Source of the DNA: Candidatus Leptovillus affinis
GTDB lineage: Bacteria; Chloroflexota; Anaerolineae; Promineifilales; Promineifilaceae
DNA: 64,000 nucleotides
Reading direction: 5' to 3'
Assembly: GCA_016705235.1 (NCBI GenBank)
Contig: JADIYP010000006.1
Coordinates: 124,001 to 188,000, forward strand
In this document: positions 1-8,013 of the stretch, piece by piece
How the letters are laid out: each line of letters begins with the position of its first letter
Position numbering within the stretch: the stretch's first letter is position 1
The notes under the pieces: model-generated
What the model was told of the DNA's origin: nothing
Seen by the model: only the letters and a program-made list of their open reading frames with translations
Database searches by the model: none
Translations under genes and position numbers: made by a program

Positions 1-244
1 CCATTTTGCCCCGTGCACCAGCCATTTTATACCGTGCACCAATCTTCTTGACCTCATCCCCACAGGGACGACAATCGACAGGGTAGGGATGATCGGTTAA
101 AGAGGCAACCCTTGTGATCACCGCCATGTCCATATTTGTAAATTTGTCGGTGATTTTCCATTTTTGTATACTTTTGCGACGGTGAATTTCCAGGCCGTGC
201 CAAAGCCGGCAAACCACACCTATTCATGACAAGGGAGATAACTA
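1..244. other. Intergenic left edge with a short direct repeat
   Basis: No gene is supported here. The first 42 bases hold two imperfect copies of a 21-base unit (CCATTTT...CCGTGCACCA). A minus-strand reading frame at 54-260 lacks recognisable protein features and covers the promoter of the next gene, so it is not called. Confidence 0.5.
144..172 (+). promoter_or_regulatory. Predicted sigma70-type promoter for the gene at 245
   Basis: A -35 box TTGTCG (144-149) is followed after exactly 17 bases by a -10 box TATACT (167-172). Transcription would start near 179, leaving a leader of about 65 bases with a Shine-Dalgarno AAGGGAG before the ATG at 245. Confidence 0.5.
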
Positions 245-958
245 ATGGGACGGTTAACACAATCGCAACTGGTCAGACAGGCAGAAATTTTCATAACCAA
301 TGGCGCAAAACCGGAAGCGCAGGCAATCATTGCCAGCGTGGGTTATGGGCCAACGGCTCTGAGCGAGGGGCGGGTCTTGGTGGACGCGGTGAAAGCGGGG
401 CAAGCGCAGACGAAAGAGCAGCTAGCCGCGCAAAAGAACGCTACCCAAGCGGAGAAAAAGGCGCGGCAGACCGCCCAAAAAGAGATCTCCAGCCTGGCAA
501 AAACGTCGCGGCTGCTTTTTGCCGGCGATGAGCCGGCGCTGACTTTGTTGGGCTTGCAGACGCAGTATGTAACGGTAACGGACCCGGTTACGGGCGCAAC
601 AGTCCAGCAGGCAGCCCAGGCGCGCCAGGCGGCGGCGGAAATCATCAGCCGCTGGCGGCAGTTGGCGGCTAATGCGCCGCAGCTAAAACCAGACCAGACA
701 GCAGCGCTGACGGCGGCGGGTTGGGGTGACGGGCGGCTAACGGCCGTTACCGCCCTGGTAGAAGCGTATGCCGCCGCCGACACCGTCCAACAAAGCGCCA
801 TTCAGACCTACCAAAAAACCAGCGGCCAATACCAAACAGACGTAGAAGCCCTGCGCGTCTGGTACAACCGGGCGCGAAATTTATGCGCCCAGGCCATTAA
901 AGACAACGACCCTGGCAACCAGCAAAATCTGCGTGAGCTGCTGGGGCTAGACGGCTGA
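245..958 (+). CDS. Conserved helical protein of unknown function
   Basis: This 237-residue soluble protein was not recognised. The ATG at 245 has an AAGGGAG ribosome-binding site about 9 bases upstream. Residues about 55-85 are rich in Ala, Gln, Lys and Glu and look like a coiled coil, followed by an Ala/Gln-rich helical region to about residue 190. There is no signal peptide, membrane segment or catalytic motif. The N-terminal 50 residues (a QAEIFITNGAKPEAQAII-like stretch) could be a small helical domain. It is monocistronic, with its own predicted promoter at 144-172 and a repeat cluster right after its stop. Base composition and amino-acid usage fit a real gene, but its role cannot be inferred from context. 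Confidence 0.75.
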   Translation: MGRLTQSQLVRQAEIFITNGAKPEAQAIIASVGYGPTALSEGRVLVDAVKAGQAQTKEQLAAQKNATQAEKKARQTAQKEISSLAKTSRLLFAGDEPALTLLGLQTQYVTVTDPVTGATVQQAAQARQAAAEIISRWRQLAANAPQLKPDQTAALTAAGWGDGRLTAVTALVEAYAAADTVQQSAIQTYQKTSGQYQTDVEALRVWYNRARNLCAQAIKDNDPGNQQNLRELLGLDG

Positions 959-962
959 AATT

Positions 963-1097
963 TGTAGCCGCGGTATCCTACCGCGTCTTCCGAGGAGCGC
1001 GGTAGGATACCGCGGCTACAAATCTTCTGAGGGACGCGGTAGGAATACCGCGGCTACGAATCTTCCGAGGAGCGCGGTAGGATACCGCGGCTACAAA
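963..1097. repeat. Cluster of GTAGCCGCGG inverted repeats (family B)
   Basis: Four arms of the type GTAGCCGCGGTATCC / GGATACCGCGGCTAC lie head to head and in tandem at about 964-1020, 1032-1058 and 1069-1095. They can form long hairpins between the gene at 245 and tex. The same sequence family recurs at 7714-7996, 37508-37561 and 60478-60533, always outside genes, as expected of REP or MITE-like elements. Confidence 0.85.
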
Positions 1098-1110
1098 CCG
1101 AAGACGGAGC

Positions 1111-1146
1111 ATGACGCCGGGCGTACTCTGATTTATAATTCGCCTC
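1111..1146 (+). promoter_or_regulatory. Predicted promoter giving a leaderless tex transcript
   Basis: ATGACG (1111-1116), 17 bases, then a perfect TATAAT (1134-1139). The -10 box ends 7 bases before the ATG at 1147, so the transcript would start at or beside the A of the start codon. No Shine-Dalgarno sequence is present. Confidence 0.6.
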
Positions 1147-3279
1147 ATGAACCATCCAGACCAAATCGCCCAAGCCCTGTCCATACGGCCGTCGCAGGTA
1201 ACGGCCGTTATCGAACTCCTCGACTCCGGCAACACCATCCCCTTCATCTCCCGCTACCGCAAAGAAGCCACCGGCAGCCTGGACGAAGAACAAGTCCGGA
1301 CCATCGAGGAAACCATCATCCGCCTCCGCGCCCTCGACGAACGGCGCGAAACCATCATCGCCTCCATCACCGCCCAGGAAAAACTCACCCCGGAACTCCA
1401 CGCCGCCCTCCTGGCCGCCGATACCCTCACCACCCTGGAAGACCTCTACCAACCCTACAAACCCAAACGGCGCACACGCGCCACCATCGCCCGCGAAAAA
1501 GGGCTGGAACCGCTGGCCGCCCTCATCCTGGCCCAGCCCCGCAGCCAAAAAAGCCTCAACGAACTCGCCCAACCCTACCTCACCGAAGCCGCTCCCACCG
1601 CCGCCGAAGCGCTGGCCGGAGCCTACGACATCGTCGCCGAAACCATCAGCGACCACGCCGAAGTGCGCCAGCGCGTGCGCGAAAAAACGCTGCAATTCGG
1701 CATGTTAACCAGCCAAAAAATCGAAGGCGCCGTCGATGAAAAGAGCGTTTACCACCTGTATTACGCCTACGAAACACGCATCGACCGCCTACGACCGCAC
1801 CAAATTTTAGCCATCAACCGCGGCGAGGCAGAAAAAATCTTGCGCGTCAGCGTGAATATCACCGAAAACGATTGGCTGATCCCCATGCGCAGCATCTTCC
1901 GGCCCGATTTTCGCCACTCGCCGCTGGCCGAACCGCTGCAACTCTGCATGCACGACGCCGCGCAGCGGCTGCTCCTGCCGGCCATCGAACGCGACGTACG
2001 CCGCAGCCTCACCGAAAAAGCCGAAGCCCACGCCATACGCGTCTTCGCCGATAATTTGCGCGGCTTGCTCAGCCAGCCGCCGTTGGGCGGGCATGTCGTT
2101 CTGGCCATCGATCCGGGCTTCCGCACCGGGTCGAAGGCGGCCGTCATCGACGCCACCGGCAAAGTTTTAGACACAACCACCATTTACCCCCACCCGCCGC
2201 AGAAGAAATGGGAAGAATCGCTCAAAACGCTCTCGATGCTGATTGCCCGGCACAACATCACGCTGATCGCCATCGGCAACGGCACAGCCTCGCGGGAAAC
2301 CGAACAGTTGGCGGCCGAATTAACACGCCAACTGACCCATGTCCATTACCTGATTGTGAACGAGGCCGGCGCGAGTGTGTACAGCGCCAGCAAGCTGGCC
2401 CGCGAAGAAATGCCCGACCTGGACGTGACGCTGCGCGGCGCGGTGTCGATTGGCCGCCGCGTGCAAGACCCGCTGGCCGAACTGGTGAAGATCGACCCCA
2501 AAGCAATTGGCGTGGGCATGTACCAGCACGACGTGAACCAGACGGCGCTGGCGGCGTCGCTGGATGGCGTGGTGGAGTCGGTGGTGAACCGCGTGGGCGT
2601 GGATTTGAACACAGCTTCTCCGGCGCTGCTGACCTACGTTTCCGGCATCGGCCCGAAACTGGCGGAAAAGATTGTGGCGCATCGGGATAAGAACGGCCGT
2701 TTCCCCCATCGCCAGGCCATCCTCAAAGTCAACGGGCTGGGCAGCAAGGCGTTTGAACAGTCGGCCGGGTTCCTGCGCATCCGGGACGGTGTTGAGCCGC
2801 TGGACGCCAGCGCTATTCATCCTGAGAGTTATGGGGTGGCAACGGCCGTCTTACAACGCGCCGGCCTGCAACCCACCACCCCGCCCGCCGACCGCGAACC
2901 CGCTTTGCAGCGCCTGCGCCACCAGCAGCCGCTGGAAACCCTCGCCGCCGAACTAAAAACCGGCGTGCCAACCCTGCTAGACATCTTTGAGCAGTTGGCG
3001 CGGCCTGGGCGCGATCCCCGCGAGGATTTGCCGCTGCCGCTTTTGCGCAGCGACGTGCTGAGCATGGACGATCTGCTGCCGGGCATGACGCTCACCGGAA
3101 CCGTGCGCAACGTGATCGATTTTGGGGCGTTCATCGACATCGGCGTGAAGCAAGATGGCCTGCTGCACCGCACGCAAATCCCCCGCGATGAAAGCCTGAA
3201 CGTCGGCGACGTGCTGGACGTGACAATCCTGAAGGTGGAAAAAGAGCGGAACCGGATCAGCCTGGGCTGGCCGGAATAA
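1147..3279 (+). CDS. tex: Tex family RNA-binding transcription accessory protein
   Basis: Tex is a cytoplasmic nucleic-acid-binding protein tied to transcription and RNA turnover. The 710-residue product carries the family's domain order. The N-terminal helical Tex domain covers about residues 1-190 and includes the ISRYRKEATGSLDEEQ-type signature near residue 40. A YqgF-like RNase H fold starts near residue 315 with AIDPGFRTG. Helix-hairpin-helix motifs follow at about 494-545 (VSGIGPKLAEKIV and VNGLGSKAFEQ). A C-terminal S1 RNA-binding domain runs from about 643 to 710 (GTVRNVIDFGAFIDIGV). The length is slightly below the usual 720-780 residues. The gene stands alone between a repeat cluster and a hairpin repeat. 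No Shine-Dalgarno precedes the ATG, in line with a leaderless message. Confidence 0.96.
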   Translation: MNHPDQIAQALSIRPSQVTAVIELLDSGNTIPFISRYRKEATGSLDEEQVRTIEETIIRLRALDERRETIIASITAQEKLTPELHAALLAADTLTTLEDLYQPYKPKRRTRATIAREKGLEPLAALILAQPRSQKSLNELAQPYLTEAAPTAAEALAGAYDIVAETISDHAEVRQRVREKTLQFGMLTSQKIEGAVDEKSVYHLYYAYETRIDRLRPHQILAINRGEAEKILRVSVNITENDWLIPMRSIFRPDFRHSPLAEPLQLCMHDAAQRLLLPAIERDVRRSLTEKAEAHAIRVFADNLRGLLSQPPLGGHVVLAIDPGFRTGSKAAVIDATGKVLDTTTIYPHPPQKKWEESLKTLSMLIARHNITLIAIGNGTASRETEQLAAELTRQLTHVHYLIVNEAGASVYSASKLAREEMPDLDVTLRGAVSIGRRVQDPLAELVKIDPKAIGVGMYQHDVNQTALAASLDGVVESVVNRVGVDLNTASPALLTYVSGIGPKLAEKIVAHRDKNGRFPHRQAILKVNGLGSKAFEQSAGFLRIRDGVEPLDASAIHPESYGVATAVLQRAGLQPTTPPADREPALQRLRHQQPLETLAAELKTGVPTLLDIFEQLARPGRDPREDLPLPLLRSDVLSMDDLLPGMTLTGTVRNVIDFGAFIDIGVKQDGLLHRTQIPRDESLNVGDVLDVTILKVEKERNRISLGWPE

Positions 3280-3300
3280 GTATCACAGGGGTTCCTATAC

Positions 3301-3360
3301 AGACCCCAAGGGTTTGCTCGTGAGAATTTGGATGATTTGGGTATTAAACCCTTGGGGTCT
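3301..3360. repeat. Family A inverted repeat, possible terminator between tex and metW
   Basis: Fifteen-base arms AGACCCCAAGGGTTT (3301-3315) and AAACCCTTGGGGTCT (3346-3360) enclose a 30-base loop. The element sits between the convergent genes tex and metW and could act as a two-way terminator. A half copy of the GATTGGTCCAATC repeat follows near 3370. Confidence 0.85.
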
Positions 3361-3389
3361 TGCCACAAGATTGGTCCAATCTATCACCG

Positions 3390-4019
3390 TTAATCGTTGC
3401 CAGCTAAGACGTAAACGGCCGTAGTCGCCAACAAATTCTTAAACCACGTGCGCGGCCCCCGTTTACCGGCGGCCATATAAACCTCATCCAGCAGCCGCAC
3501 ATTCAACTCGCGCGACAAAGCGATGAAATCACTGACAGTCATGGCCTGCCAGCGCGGCGGGTCATACCAGCTTTGCGGCAAATCAGGCGCATGGGGGATG
3601 CGGCCGGTCAGCAGCAATTCCAAGCGGCAGCGCCAGTAGCCCCAATTGGGAAAGCTCACAATCGCCTTTTCACCCACGCGCAGCATCTCGCGCAAAATCA
3701 TGGCCGGGTTGTCCAGATAGGGCAGCGTCTGGCTCAGAATCACGTAATCGAAGCTGTCGTCGGGATAATCGGCCAGCCCTTCTTCCAGATTGCCCTGGCG
3801 CACCGTCAGCCCGCGACGCACGCAAGCCAGCACGCCCTGTTCGCTCAGCTCAATGCCCCGCCCGCGCACCCGCCGCTGATGAATCAAGAAATCAAGCAGT
3901 TCGCCGTCGCCGCAGCCCAGGTCAAGCGCGCGGCAGCCCGCCGGAATCAGGTCGGCAATCACGCGCAGGTCTGGCCGCAGCGGGGAAAGATTGGAGATGG
4001 GAGATTGGAGATTGGTCAT
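3390..4019 (-). CDS. metW: MetW-like class I SAM methyltransferase of methionine biosynthesis
   Basis: This 209-residue protein is a MetW-type Rossmann methyltransferase. MetW commonly accompanies MetX and is thought to support homoserine acylation, but its exact activity is not firmly known. The SAM-binding motif I, ALDLGCGDGELLDFL, lies at about residues 31-45, and a later VILSQTLPYLDNP segment fits motif IV. It is the last gene of metY-metX-metW. The first dozen residues (TNLQSPISNLSPL) come from a low-complexity CAATCTCC repeat, so the true start may be downstream and the N-terminus is uncertain. No obvious Shine-Dalgarno supports the ATG at 4019. Regulation is probably shared with metY through the SAM riboswitch. 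Confidence 0.9.
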   Translation of the reverse strand: MTNLQSPISNLSPLRPDLRVIADLIPAGCRALDLGCGDGELLDFLIHQRRVRGRGIELSEQGVLACVRRGLTVRQGNLEEGLADYPDDSFDYVILSQTLPYLDNPAMILREMLRVGEKAIVSFPNWGYWRCRLELLLTGRIPHAPDLPQSWYDPPRWQAMTVSDFIALSRELNVRLLDEVYMAAGKRGPRTWFKNLLATTAVYVLAGND

Positions 4020-4031
4020 AGGTATGTATGG

Positions 4032-4095
4032 GCTAACAGCTTACAGCTTATAGCTTACAGCTTAGCTGTTAGCTGTTGGCTGTTAGCTGTTAGCT
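4032..4095. repeat. TAACAGC/GCTGTTA short tandem repeat (family D)
   Basis: Several copies of a 7-8 base unit (TAACAGCT and its complement) form a potential stem between metX and metW. The repeat extends into the 3' end of metX and supplies its last codons and stop. Related tracts lie at 22758-22807 and 39263-39287. Confidence 0.8.
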
Positions 4096-5231
4096 TCTGC
4101 CCACAATCTATGCAGGAAGCTGCTCAACAGTTCCGTCATGGTGTCAACTTCCAACAGGAAGGCGTCGTGGCCCCAGGTGGACTCGATATCCAGGAAGGTG
4201 ACGTCGGCGTTAACGGCCGTTAACGCCGTCACCAACTCCTTGCTGTGATACGTGGGGTACAACCAATCGCTCGTAAAGCTAACCACCAGATACTTGATGT
4301 CCGCCGAATGCACAAAAGAGCCGGCCAGCGTGCCCGTAGGCTGTGTCAGGTCAAAATAATCCATCGCTTTGGTCACGTACAGATAACTGTTGGCATCAAA
4401 CCGCAGCGTAAAATTGTTGCCGTTGTATTTCAGATAACTTTCCACCTGAAATTCGGTCTGGAATTCATAGCCAAACTTCTCGCGGTCTTGCAACCGACGG
4501 CCGAACTTCAAATTCATGCTCTCATCGCTCAGGTAAGTGATGTGACCAACCATTCGCGCCACCGCCAGCCCGGCGTCCGGCTTTTGCGGTTTGTCGTAAT
4601 ACGCCCCCTGCTGCCAATGGGGATCGGCATAGATGGCTTGCCGCCCGACTTCGCTGAGCGCGATGAGCATGGGGCTGTGGCGGCCGGTTGTCGCCAGGGG
4701 AATGGCCGCTTTCAGGCGCTGCGGATGATGCGCCGCCCACTCCAAAACTTGCATCCCGCCCATCGACCCGCCGGCCACGCAAAAAAGCTGCTCAATGCCC
4801 AGGTGGTCGATCAACCGGACCTGCGCCCGAACCATGTCGCCTACAGTGACCACCGGGAATTGCAGCCCAAACGGCATCCCGGTCGCCGGATTGGTTGCAG
4901 CCGGTCCGGTCGAGCCGTAACAACTGCCCAAAACATTGCTGCAAATCACAAAATAGCGATTGGTGTCAAACGCTTTGCCGGGACCAATGCAGTCGTCCCA
5001 CCAGCCGGGTTTATCATCATCCGGGGCATGGCGACCGGCGGCATGGGCGCTGCCGCTGAGTGCATGGCAAATGAGGATCGCGTTGCTGCGGTCGGCCGTT
5101 AACGTGCCATAGGTTTCATAAGCCAGGGTGACCGGGCTGAGGGTTGCCCCGCTTTCCAGGCGAAACGGCTCCTCTTCTGCGAAGGTGAAGTACTGCGTGT
5201 GAACAAGGCCAATGGAGGTTGCAGGTGTCAT
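4083..5231 (-). CDS. metX: Homoserine O-acyltransferase MetX
   Basis: MetX transfers an acyl group (usually acetyl) to L-homoserine in the cytoplasm, activating it for sulfhydrylation by MetY. The 382-residue alpha/beta-hydrolase has the nucleophile elbow GGSMGGMQ with Ser156, the conserved segment GSCYGSTGP near residue 102, and a C-terminal Asp (TSDWLYP) and His (WGHDAFL) that complete the triad. Length matches the family. The gene follows metY by 57 bases, a gap occupied by a family A hairpin, and precedes metW. Its last residues (AEANS) and stop codon fall in the TAACAGC repeat, suggesting the repeat replaced the original gene end. Acetyl versus succinyl specificity was not determined from residues; the metY partner favours acetyl. 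Confidence 0.95.
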   Translation of the reverse strand: MTPATSIGLVHTQYFTFAEEEPFRLESGATLSPVTLAYETYGTLTADRSNAILICHALSGSAHAAGRHAPDDDKPGWWDDCIGPGKAFDTNRYFVICSNVLGSCYGSTGPAATNPATGMPFGLQFPVVTVGDMVRAQVRLIDHLGIEQLFCVAGGSMGGMQVLEWAAHHPQRLKAAIPLATTGRHSPMLIALSEVGRQAIYADPHWQQGAYYDKPQKPDAGLAVARMVGHITYLSDESMNLKFGRRLQDREKFGYEFQTEFQVESYLKYNGNNFTLRFDANSYLYVTKAMDYFDLTQPTGTLAGSFVHSADIKYLVVSFTSDWLYPTYHSKELVTALTAVNADVTFLDIESTWGHDAFLLEVDTMTELLSSFLHRLWAEANS

Positions 5232-5245
5232 GATGTTGGATGAGT

Positions 5246-5279
5246 AGACCCTAAGGGTTTTCTTAAACCCTTAGGGTCT
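5246..5279. repeat. Family A hairpin between metY and metX
   Basis: Perfect 15-base arms AGACCCTAAGGGTTT (5246-5260) and AAACCCTTAGGGTCT (5265-5279) enclose the loop TCTT. Lying inside the met operon, it could partly terminate or protect the message. Confidence 0.85.
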
Positions 5280-5288
5280 TGCAATAAT

Positions 5289-6572
5289 TTAGGCGGCCCT
5301 TAACGCCTGGTCCAGATCCCACAGGATGTCTTCGATGTCCTCGATGCCCACGCTGAGGCGGATAAAGTCTGAGGTGATTCCGGCGGCAACGAGTTCGCCG
5401 GGCGTGAGTTGGCTGTGGGTGGTGGAAGCAGGATGAATAGCCAGAGATTTCGCGTCGCCGACGTTGGCCAGATGGCTAAAGAGCTGCAAATTGTTGATGA
5501 AGCGCTCGCCGGCCTCCCGGCCTCCCTTAACGCCAAAACCCAGAATAGCGCCCGGCCCTTTGGGCAGAATTTGTTGGGCGCGTTGGTGGTGGGGATGGCT
5601 GGCCAAACCGGGATAAGAAACCCAGGCAACGGCCGTGTGCCCTTCCAAAAATTCCGCCACCTGCTGCGCATTACTCACATGGCGATCCATCCGCAAGCTG
5701 AGCGTTTCCAACCCCTGAATGGTCTGCCAACTGTTGAACGGAGCCTGGCACGCGCCAATATCGCGCAAAATCTGCACCCGCGCCTTCAAGATAAAAGCCG
5801 GTGCGCCCAAATCAGCATAAACCAGGCCATGGTAACTTGGGTCGGGTTCGGTGAAGTTGGCGAAACGGCCGCTTTTCCAATCAAAATTGCCGCCATCCAC
5901 AATCACCCCGCCGATCGTTGTGCCGTGGCCGCCAATAAACTTGGTGGTGGAGTGGGTGATGATGTTGGCTCCCCACTCAAACGGCCGGCAAAGGTAAGGC
6001 GTCGCAAACGTGTTGTCGATCATCAAGGGCACGGCATGTTTCCGGGCAATAGCCGCAACTTCGGCAAACGGAAAGACCGTTATGTCCGGGTTGCCCAGAG
6101 TTTCGCCGTAGATGAGTTTTGTATTCTCTTGAATCGCCGCCTCAAACGCGGCCGGATCAGACGGATCGACAAAAGTAACGGTGATACCCAGCCGGGGAAA
6201 TGTATAGTTAAACTGATTGTACGTGCCGCCGTATAACCGGCTGCTGCTGACGATATGGTCCCCTGCCCCGCAAAGTGTCAGAATAGCCATCGTTTGGGCG
6301 GCATGACCGCTGCCGGCCGCCAACGCCCCAACGCCCCCTTCCAGATCCGCAATCCGTTGTTCCAAGACATCACTGGTGGGGTTCATGATGCGCGTGTAGA
6401 TGTTGCCAAATTCTTTCAGGGCAAAAAGATTGGCAGCGTGTTCTGTGTCCTTGAACTGGTAACTGGAAGTCTGATAAATGGGTACGGCGCGGCTGCCTGT
6501 GGTTGGGTCTGGCTGCTGTCCGGCATGCAACTGACGGGTGGTAAAACCTAATTTGCGGGTTTGTTCAGTCAT
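5289..6572 (-). CDS. metY: O-acetylhomoserine sulfhydrylase (aminocarboxypropyltransferase)
   Basis: This 427-residue PLP enzyme of the Cys/Met metabolism family forms homocysteine from O-acetylhomoserine and sulfide in the cytoplasm. The N-terminus (LGFTTRQLHAGQQPDP, then AVPIYQTSSYQF) is typical of MetY. The PLP-binding lysine lies in ITHSTTKFIGGHGT at about residue 211. The family's characteristic insertion and the full length of about 425-430 residues are present. The ATG at 6572 has a GAAGGAGCG ribosome-binding site. It is the first gene of metY-metX-metW and sits about 190 bases downstream of a SAM-I aptamer, so expression should fall when SAM is plentiful. Confidence 0.96.
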   Translation of the reverse strand: MTEQTRKLGFTTRQLHAGQQPDPTTGSRAVPIYQTSSYQFKDTEHAANLFALKEFGNIYTRIMNPTSDVLEQRIADLEGGVGALAAGSGHAAQTMAILTLCGAGDHIVSSSRLYGGTYNQFNYTFPRLGITVTFVDPSDPAAFEAAIQENTKLIYGETLGNPDITVFPFAEVAAIARKHAVPLMIDNTFATPYLCRPFEWGANIITHSTTKFIGGHGTTIGGVIVDGGNFDWKSGRFANFTEPDPSYHGLVYADLGAPAFILKARVQILRDIGACQAPFNSWQTIQGLETLSLRMDRHVSNAQQVAEFLEGHTAVAWVSYPGLASHPHHQRAQQILPKGPGAILGFGVKGGREAGERFINNLQLFSHLANVGDAKSLAIHPASTTHSQLTPGELVAAGITSDFIRLSVGIEDIEDILWDLDQALRAA

Positions 6573-6760
6573 GAAAACGCTCCTTCAAAAATTAATGAAT
6601 GGTTGAATGATAGAACGTAGACTGATCAACAAAATGATCGGCGCCAACCATGTTGATTCGTCACTGTTCTTCTTTCACAAAAATGGGTTTCGAGCGTTTC
6701 TGGGAGTTGCCTTTAGCGGGATACTTCGCTGGGGCGGTAAGGGGGAGAATCTGTGGTCCT

Positions 6761-6886
6761 CTCTCATCTTCCAGAATCGCTCTGCCGGAATTGGCACCCT
6801 GTCGCTGTTGGTGTCTTTGCAGACTCCCAACCAGTCGGGTTGCCGAGGCTTCATCGGGCCGGTCCCTCCGCCTCTCTGGATAAAAG
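6761..6886 (-). promoter_or_regulatory. SAM-I riboswitch (S-box leader) of metYXW
   Basis: On the minus strand the RNA begins CTTTTATC, then AGAGAGGCGGAGGGACCGG, then CCCGATGAAGCCTCGGCAACC, which is the SAM-I core. The later GGTGCCAATTCC segment is also present. The 3' end GATGAGAG (plus-strand 6761-6768) pairs with CTTTTATC (6879-6886), allowing two G-U pairs, to close helix P1. The aptamer lies between a promoter at 6914-6942 and metY. No strong terminator is obvious in the roughly 190 bases that follow, so the expression platform is unclear. Confidence 0.95.
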
Positions 6887-6913
6887 TGACACTATGTAGT
6901 TGTTGGTTTTCGA

Positions 6914-6942
6914 CTATAGCGGGTTGCAGAAAATTCGTCAAG
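6914..6942 (-). promoter_or_regulatory. Sigma70-type promoter of the met operon
   Basis: Read on the minus strand, TTGACG (6937-6942) is separated by exactly 17 bases from TATAGT (6914-6919). The start site would fall near 6907, about 20 bases before the riboswitch aptamer. Confidence 0.8.
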
Positions 6943-7170
6943 CGAGGGTTTTGCACAAAAGGGCCTGGGGTTGATTGTGCAGTTGTGCCAAGTGTGGCAT
7001 GTGGCGCGTTTGAGTAATATGGTACGCTATTCTTAGGGTTGGACTAATTGGCTATGGAGAATGGGTTACACGGCCGTTCCAGAATGTTATCCTACGGCTA
7101 TGCAGCATAAACAGAGCTGGTTTTACAAGCCAACCACCATCGATCACGAAGTGAAAGGGGCCGCACAGTT

Positions 7171-7545
7171 ATGATAACGCCAAAAAAAGTGGTCTGCATT
7201 GAAGCGCAGCCACACAATGAAGTCATTACCGATCATATTCTCACCCAATACGGATTTGAAATCAGACGCACCGCCCACGAGCAGGGAACCATTAGCCTTA
7301 TCCAACAAGAAGCGCCCGACGTGCTCTTGCTGGATATGTGCGACCATCACGAGGCAGTGTGGGACATGTTTCACCAGTTCCGCCATTCGCTGCCTACGCG
7401 CAACATTCCCATCATTCTCATCACCCCCCGCGTGACAACCATTGAGCACATTCGCCAGTTGTATGCGGCCAACGCCGCCGGGTATCTCACCAAACCCTAC
7501 ACGCCAGAGGATTTGCTAGAAACCATCGATCAGGTCTTGTCGTGA
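7171..7545 (+). CDS. Stand-alone response-regulator receiver domain
   Basis: The 124-residue protein is a single REC (CheY-like) domain with no output domain. The phospho-acceptor is probably Asp55 (DVLLLDM), the conserved Thr lies in IILITPR near residue 85, and Lys108 in AGYLTKPYTPEDLL is the invariant lysine. The acidic pocket near the N-terminus is weakened: Glu11-Ala12 replaces the usual pair of acidic residues, so metal binding and phosphorylation may be altered. No histidine kinase is nearby. The ATG at 7171 has a GAAAGGGG sequence about 12 bases upstream. A perfect 32-base palindrome just after the stop is a plausible terminator. Partner and pathway are unknown. Confidence 0.88.
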   Translation: MITPKKVVCIEAQPHNEVITDHILTQYGFEIRRTAHEQGTISLIQQEAPDVLLLDMCDHHEAVWDMFHQFRHSLPTRNIPIILITPRVTTIEHIRQLYAANAAGYLTKPYTPEDLLETIDQVLS

Positions 7546-7566
7546 CCATGGACGAATGAACATGCT

Positions 7567-7598
7567 GGCGTACCGTCGGGATATCCCGACGGTACGCC
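7567..7598. terminator. Perfect 32-bp palindrome after the receiver gene
   Basis: GGCGTACCGTCGGGAT (7567-7582) is followed directly by its exact reverse complement (7583-7598). It lies 22 bases after the receiver gene stop and can form a 16-bp stem, but no T-run follows, so intrinsic termination is not certain. Confidence 0.55.
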
Positions 7599-7713
7599 GA
7601 ACTGACCAAGCACTGGTTCTACGCTCATCTGGGCAAGAGCTAGAGCAAGAGCGAGAGGAAGAGGAGAAGCTGCCCGAAAACAACTCGTACTCTCCCTACT
7701 TCCTCTAACTCCA

Positions 7714-7996
7714 GTAGCCGCGGTTTCTTACCGCGCCTGACGAAGCGGGGTAGGGATACCCCGGCTACACGCCAATCCCCAATTGTTCTGTAGCCGCGGT
7801 TTCTTACCGCGCCTGACGAAGCGGGGTAGGGATACCCCGGCTACACGCCAATCCCCAATTGTTCTGTAGCCGCGGTTTCTTACCGCGCCTGACGAAGCGG
7901 GGTAGGGATACCCCGGCTACACGCCAATCCCCAATTGTTCTGTAGCCGCGGTTTCTTACCGCGCCTGACGAAACGGGGTAGGGATACCCCGGCTAC
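7714..7996. repeat. Four tandem copies of a 76-bp family B unit
   Basis: Units start at 7714, 7790, 7866 and 7942 and are almost identical. The last lacks the spacer, and one base differs (GAAACGGGG for GAAGCGGGG). Each unit holds GTAGCCGCGGTTTCTTACCGCG and GGGGTAGGGATACCCCGGCTAC, which fold into a hairpin, then a 20-base spacer. The array lies between the receiver gene and the 3' end of the RHS gene. It is not a CRISPR because the spacers are identical. Confidence 0.93.
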
Positions 7997-8013
7997 GCCA
8001 TTTCTCGCTCCCC

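Noticed and set aside
54..260. Minus-strand frame of 68 codons at the left edge
   Set aside because: It overlaps the promoter and start of the gene at 245 and has no coding features.
1054..1695. Minus-strand frame across the tex promoter and 5' end
   Set aside because: Antisense of tex and of the family B repeats; Gly/Phe-rich shadow sequence typical of GC-rich antisense frames.
6607..7017. Plus-strand frame of 136 codons upstream of metY
   Set aside because: It covers the SAM-I aptamer and promoter on the other strand; codons reflect the RNA structure, not a protein.
7714..7996. Regular 76-bp array considered as a CRISPR
   Set aside because: Spacer parts are identical in every unit and each unit is a hairpin; no cas genes are nearby.
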